Origin: Bacillota bacterium
GTDB taxonomy: Bacteria > Bacillota > Bacilli > Paenibacillales > NBRC-103111
Direction: 5' to 3'
Assembly (NCBI GenBank): GCA_023391955.1
Contig: JAEWAA010000389.1
Coordinates: 1 to 6,642 of the forward strand
Length of the DNA: 6,642 bases
Numbering within the stretch: position 1 is the stretch's first letter; the number at the start of each line of letters is the position of its first letter. The notes beneath the pieces are model-generated. The model was not told the origin of the DNA, did not search any database, and was given only the letters and a program-made list of their open reading frames with translations. The position numbers and the translations under genes are program-made. This document shows, piece by piece, positions 4,710 through 6,642 of the stretch.

Positions 4710-6642
4710 ATGAGCATCGAGCAGCTCCTGGAGAAAGCCTCTGCATACATGAAAGAAAGCGACCTCAAGCGAATCAGGGAAGCTTATGATTTTGCTGAGC
4801 GTGCCCATTCCGGGCAGCTGCGCAAATCGGGAGAGCCTTATATCCTTCATCCCCTTGCGGTAGCAGACATTCTGATCGGCATGAATATGGACACCACCTC
4901 GATTATCGCCGCCCTTCTGCATGATGTGGTGGAGGACACAACCGTGTCCTTGGACGTGGTGGAGCAGCAGTTCGGTCATACCTGCGCCATGCTGGTGGAT
5001 GGTCTGACCAAGCTGGAGCGGATCAAGTTCAAAACCAAGGAAGAGCAGCAGAATGAGAACTACCGGAAGATGTTCGTGGCCATGGCCCAGGACATCCGCG
5101 TGATTCTGATTAAGCTGGCCGACCGCCTTCATAATATGAGGACCCTGAAATTCCAGTCGGAGGAGAGCCAGCGCCGGATCGCTGACGAAACGCTGGAGAT
5201 TTTCTGTCCCATTGCCCACCGGCTCGGTATCTCCGCCATCAAGTGGGAAATGGAGGATATCGCCCTTCGGTACCTGAACCCCCAGCAGTATTACCGCATC
5301 GTCAATCTGATGCAGAAGAAGCGCGCGGAGCGGGAGCAATACATCGCTGATGTTATCCAGAAGATTAATGAAAAGGTAAGCGAGATGGGGATCGACAGCG
5401 ATATCTCCGGACGCCCCAAGCATATTTACAGCATCTATAATAAGATGACCGTCAAGAGCAAGCAGTTTAGTGAAATCTACGACCTGCTTGCCATCCGTGT
5501 CATTGTGGACAATATCAAGGACTGTTATGCCGTTCTCGGCATTATCCATACCTTATACAAGCCGATGCCAGGCCGGTTTAAGGACTATATTGCCATGCCC
5601 AAGGCCAACATGTACCAGTCTCTGCATACCACGGTGATCGGACCTACGGGCGAACCCCTGGAGGTGCAGATCCGCACCTGGGAAATGCACAAAACCGCGG
5701 AATTCGGTATTGCCGCCCACTGGGCCTATAAGGAAAACGGCTCCCAGCCGGTCACCGCAAGCTTCGGCACCGGGAACAAGATGAACATGTTCACGGATAT
5801 CCTGGAGCTGCAGCAGGAAGCCAGAGATGCGTCGGAGTTTATGGAATCCCTGAAGGTGGATTTTTTCTCGGACCTGGTATTTGTGTTTACTCCGAAGGGA
5901 GAGGTCATTGAGCTGCCGGCTGGATCGGTGCCTCTGGATTTTGCCTACCGGATTCATACGGAGGTAGGCAACCGGACCATCGGAGCCAAGGTTAACGGGC
6001 GGATTGTGCCCTTGGACCACCGGCTCAAAACGGGAGATATTGTGGAGATACTCACCTCCAAACACTCCTACGGGCCCAGCCAGGACTGGCTGAAGCTGGC
6101 CCAATCGTCCCATACCAAAAGCAAGATCAAGCAGTTCTTCAAAAAAGAGAAGCGGGAAGAAAATGTGGAGAAGGGTCGGGATGCCATCGAGCGGGAAATC
6201 CGCCGCATTGGCTTCGAACCCTCCCAGGTGATGACCGACGACAAGCTTATGGAGGTTGCCGGCAAGTTCAACTTCCATGATATCGATGATATGATGTCCG
6301 CTGTTGGTTTCGGCGGGATTACTGCAGCACAGATTTGCACCAGATTGACGGAGAAGCTGCGCAAGGAGAAGGAGCAGGAGGAGACCCAGCGGCAGCTGGA
6401 GGAGGCGGCCAAGGAGGTCAAAACCGCTCCTGCCGAGAAGAAGGGCCGTCCCACCCACGGCGTCCGGGTTATCGGCGTGGACAATGTCCTGGTCCGTTTC
6501 GCCCGCTGCTGCAACCCTGTGCCGGGTGACAGTATCATCGGCTACATTACCCGCGGCAGAGGGGTCTCCGTACACCGCAACGATTGCCCCAATATTCCTA
6601 CGGGTGACGGGGATGAGGGCAACCGGGTTATCGAGGTGGAGT
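4710..6642 (+). CDS. relA: Bifunctional (p)ppGpp synthetase/hydrolase Rel (3' end outside the window)
   Basis: Rel transfers pyrophosphate from ATP to GDP/GTP during the stringent response and also hydrolyses (p)ppGpp. The visible 644 residues align closely with B. subtilis RelA (about 734 aa); roughly 80 C-terminal residues, mainly the ACT/RRM domain, are cut off. The hydrolase HD domain has R38, H47, H71-D72 (HDVVEDT) and D138, equivalent to the catalytic set R44, H53, H77-D78 and D144 of the Streptococcus enzyme, so hydrolase activity should be intact. The synthetase domain has GRPKHIYSIY (235-244), catalytic-type D258 and EVQIRT (318-323). It also has RFKD (289-292), the RxKD form found in bifunctional enzymes rather than the ExDD of E. 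coli RelA. A TGS domain (about 390-450), a charged linker (550-580) and the conserved-Cys domain (C600, C601, H622, C626) follow. The ATG at 4710 has AAAGGA ten bases upstream. Confidence 0.97.
   Translation, partial: MSIEQLLEKASAYMKESDLKRIREAYDFAERAHSGQLRKSGEPYILHPLAVADILIGMNMDTTSIIAALLHDVVEDTTVSLDVVEQQFGHTCAMLVDGLTKLERIKFKTKEEQQNENYRKMFVAMAQDIRVILIKLADRLHNMRTLKFQSEESQRRIADETLEIFCPIAHRLGISAIKWEMEDIALRYLNPQQYYRIVNLMQKKRAEREQYIADVIQKINEKVSEMGIDSDISGRPKHIYSIYNKMTVKSKQFSEIYDLLAIRVIVDNIKDCYAVLGIIHTLYKPMPGRFKDYIAMPKANMYQSLHTTVIGPTGEPLEVQIRTWEMHKTAEFGIAAHWAYKENGSQPVTASFGTGNKMNMFTDILELQQEARDASEFMESLKVDFFSDLVFVFTPKGEVIELPAGSVPLDFAYRIHTEVGNRTIGAKVNGRIVPLDHRLKTGDIVEILTSKHSYGPSQDWLKLAQSSHTKSKIKQFFKKEKREENVEKGRDAIEREIRRIGFEPSQVMTDDKLMEVAGKFNFHDIDDMMSAVGFGGITAAQICTRLTEKLRKEKEQEETQRQLEEAAKEVKTAPAEKKGRPTHGVRVIGVDNVLVRFARCCNPVPGDSIIGYITRGRGVSVHRNDCPNIPTGDGDEGNRVIEVE

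Noticed and set aside
4512..6575. Two long minus-strand open frames (4512-5549 and 5553-6575) opposite relA
   Set aside because: They lie antisense to a gene with every catalytic motif of Rel and have low-complexity Leu/His/Gly-rich products typical of the mirror frame of a codon-biased gene. No ribosome binding site or recognisable domain was seen.

Overview
The window looks like chromosomal DNA of a moderately GC-rich, low-complexity-free Firmicute, most likely a Paenibacillus or close relative. This is inferred from protein similarity to Bacillus homologues recalled from memory, strong AGGAGG-type ribosome binding sites, rho-independent terminators, the RecJ form with a long extra C-terminal domain, and the recJ-apt-relA gene order. 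No database search was possible, so the genus is an inference. No tRNA, rRNA, CRISPR array, insertion sequence or prophage gene was seen.

Layout. Positions 1-2021 (+) hold the 3' six-sevenths or so of recJ, a single-strand 5'-3' DNA exonuclease. It overlaps apt (2018-2530, +, adenine phosphoribosyltransferase) by an ATGA junction, and the pair ends at a clear terminator (2544-2574). Positions 2575-2720 are non-coding and carry two degenerate tandem copies of an intergenic repeat with a 50-bp period. A minus-strand block follows. A small Cys/His-rich protein (2775-2954) has its own ribosome binding site, its own terminator (2721-2743) and, upstream, a perfect TGTGA-N6-TCACA palindrome (3015-3030) of the FNR/CRP or Rex type. 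Next is uraA/pyrP, a uracil permease of the NCS2 family (3117-4385, -), with its own terminator (3057-3091). A 320-bp divergent intergenic region follows, with a good sigma-A promoter (4643-4672) and short repeats. The window then closes with the bifunctional (p)ppGpp synthetase/hydrolase gene rel/relA (4710-6642, +), which is cut by the window end and lacks only its C-terminal ACT region.

How the genes fit together. apt and uraA salvage nucleobases (adenine via PRPP, uracil by uptake), and Rel makes and degrades the alarmone that controls nucleotide synthesis and growth. recJ, apt and relA are neighbours in Bacillus as well. Here the convergently or divergently oriented minus-strand pair (small Cys-rich gene plus uraA) sits between apt and relA. 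Most of the window is ordinary housekeeping sequence. The part most worth a second look is the small Cys-rich gene with its redox-type operator, followed by the tandem intergenic repeat and the repeated motif in the relA/uraA intergenic region.
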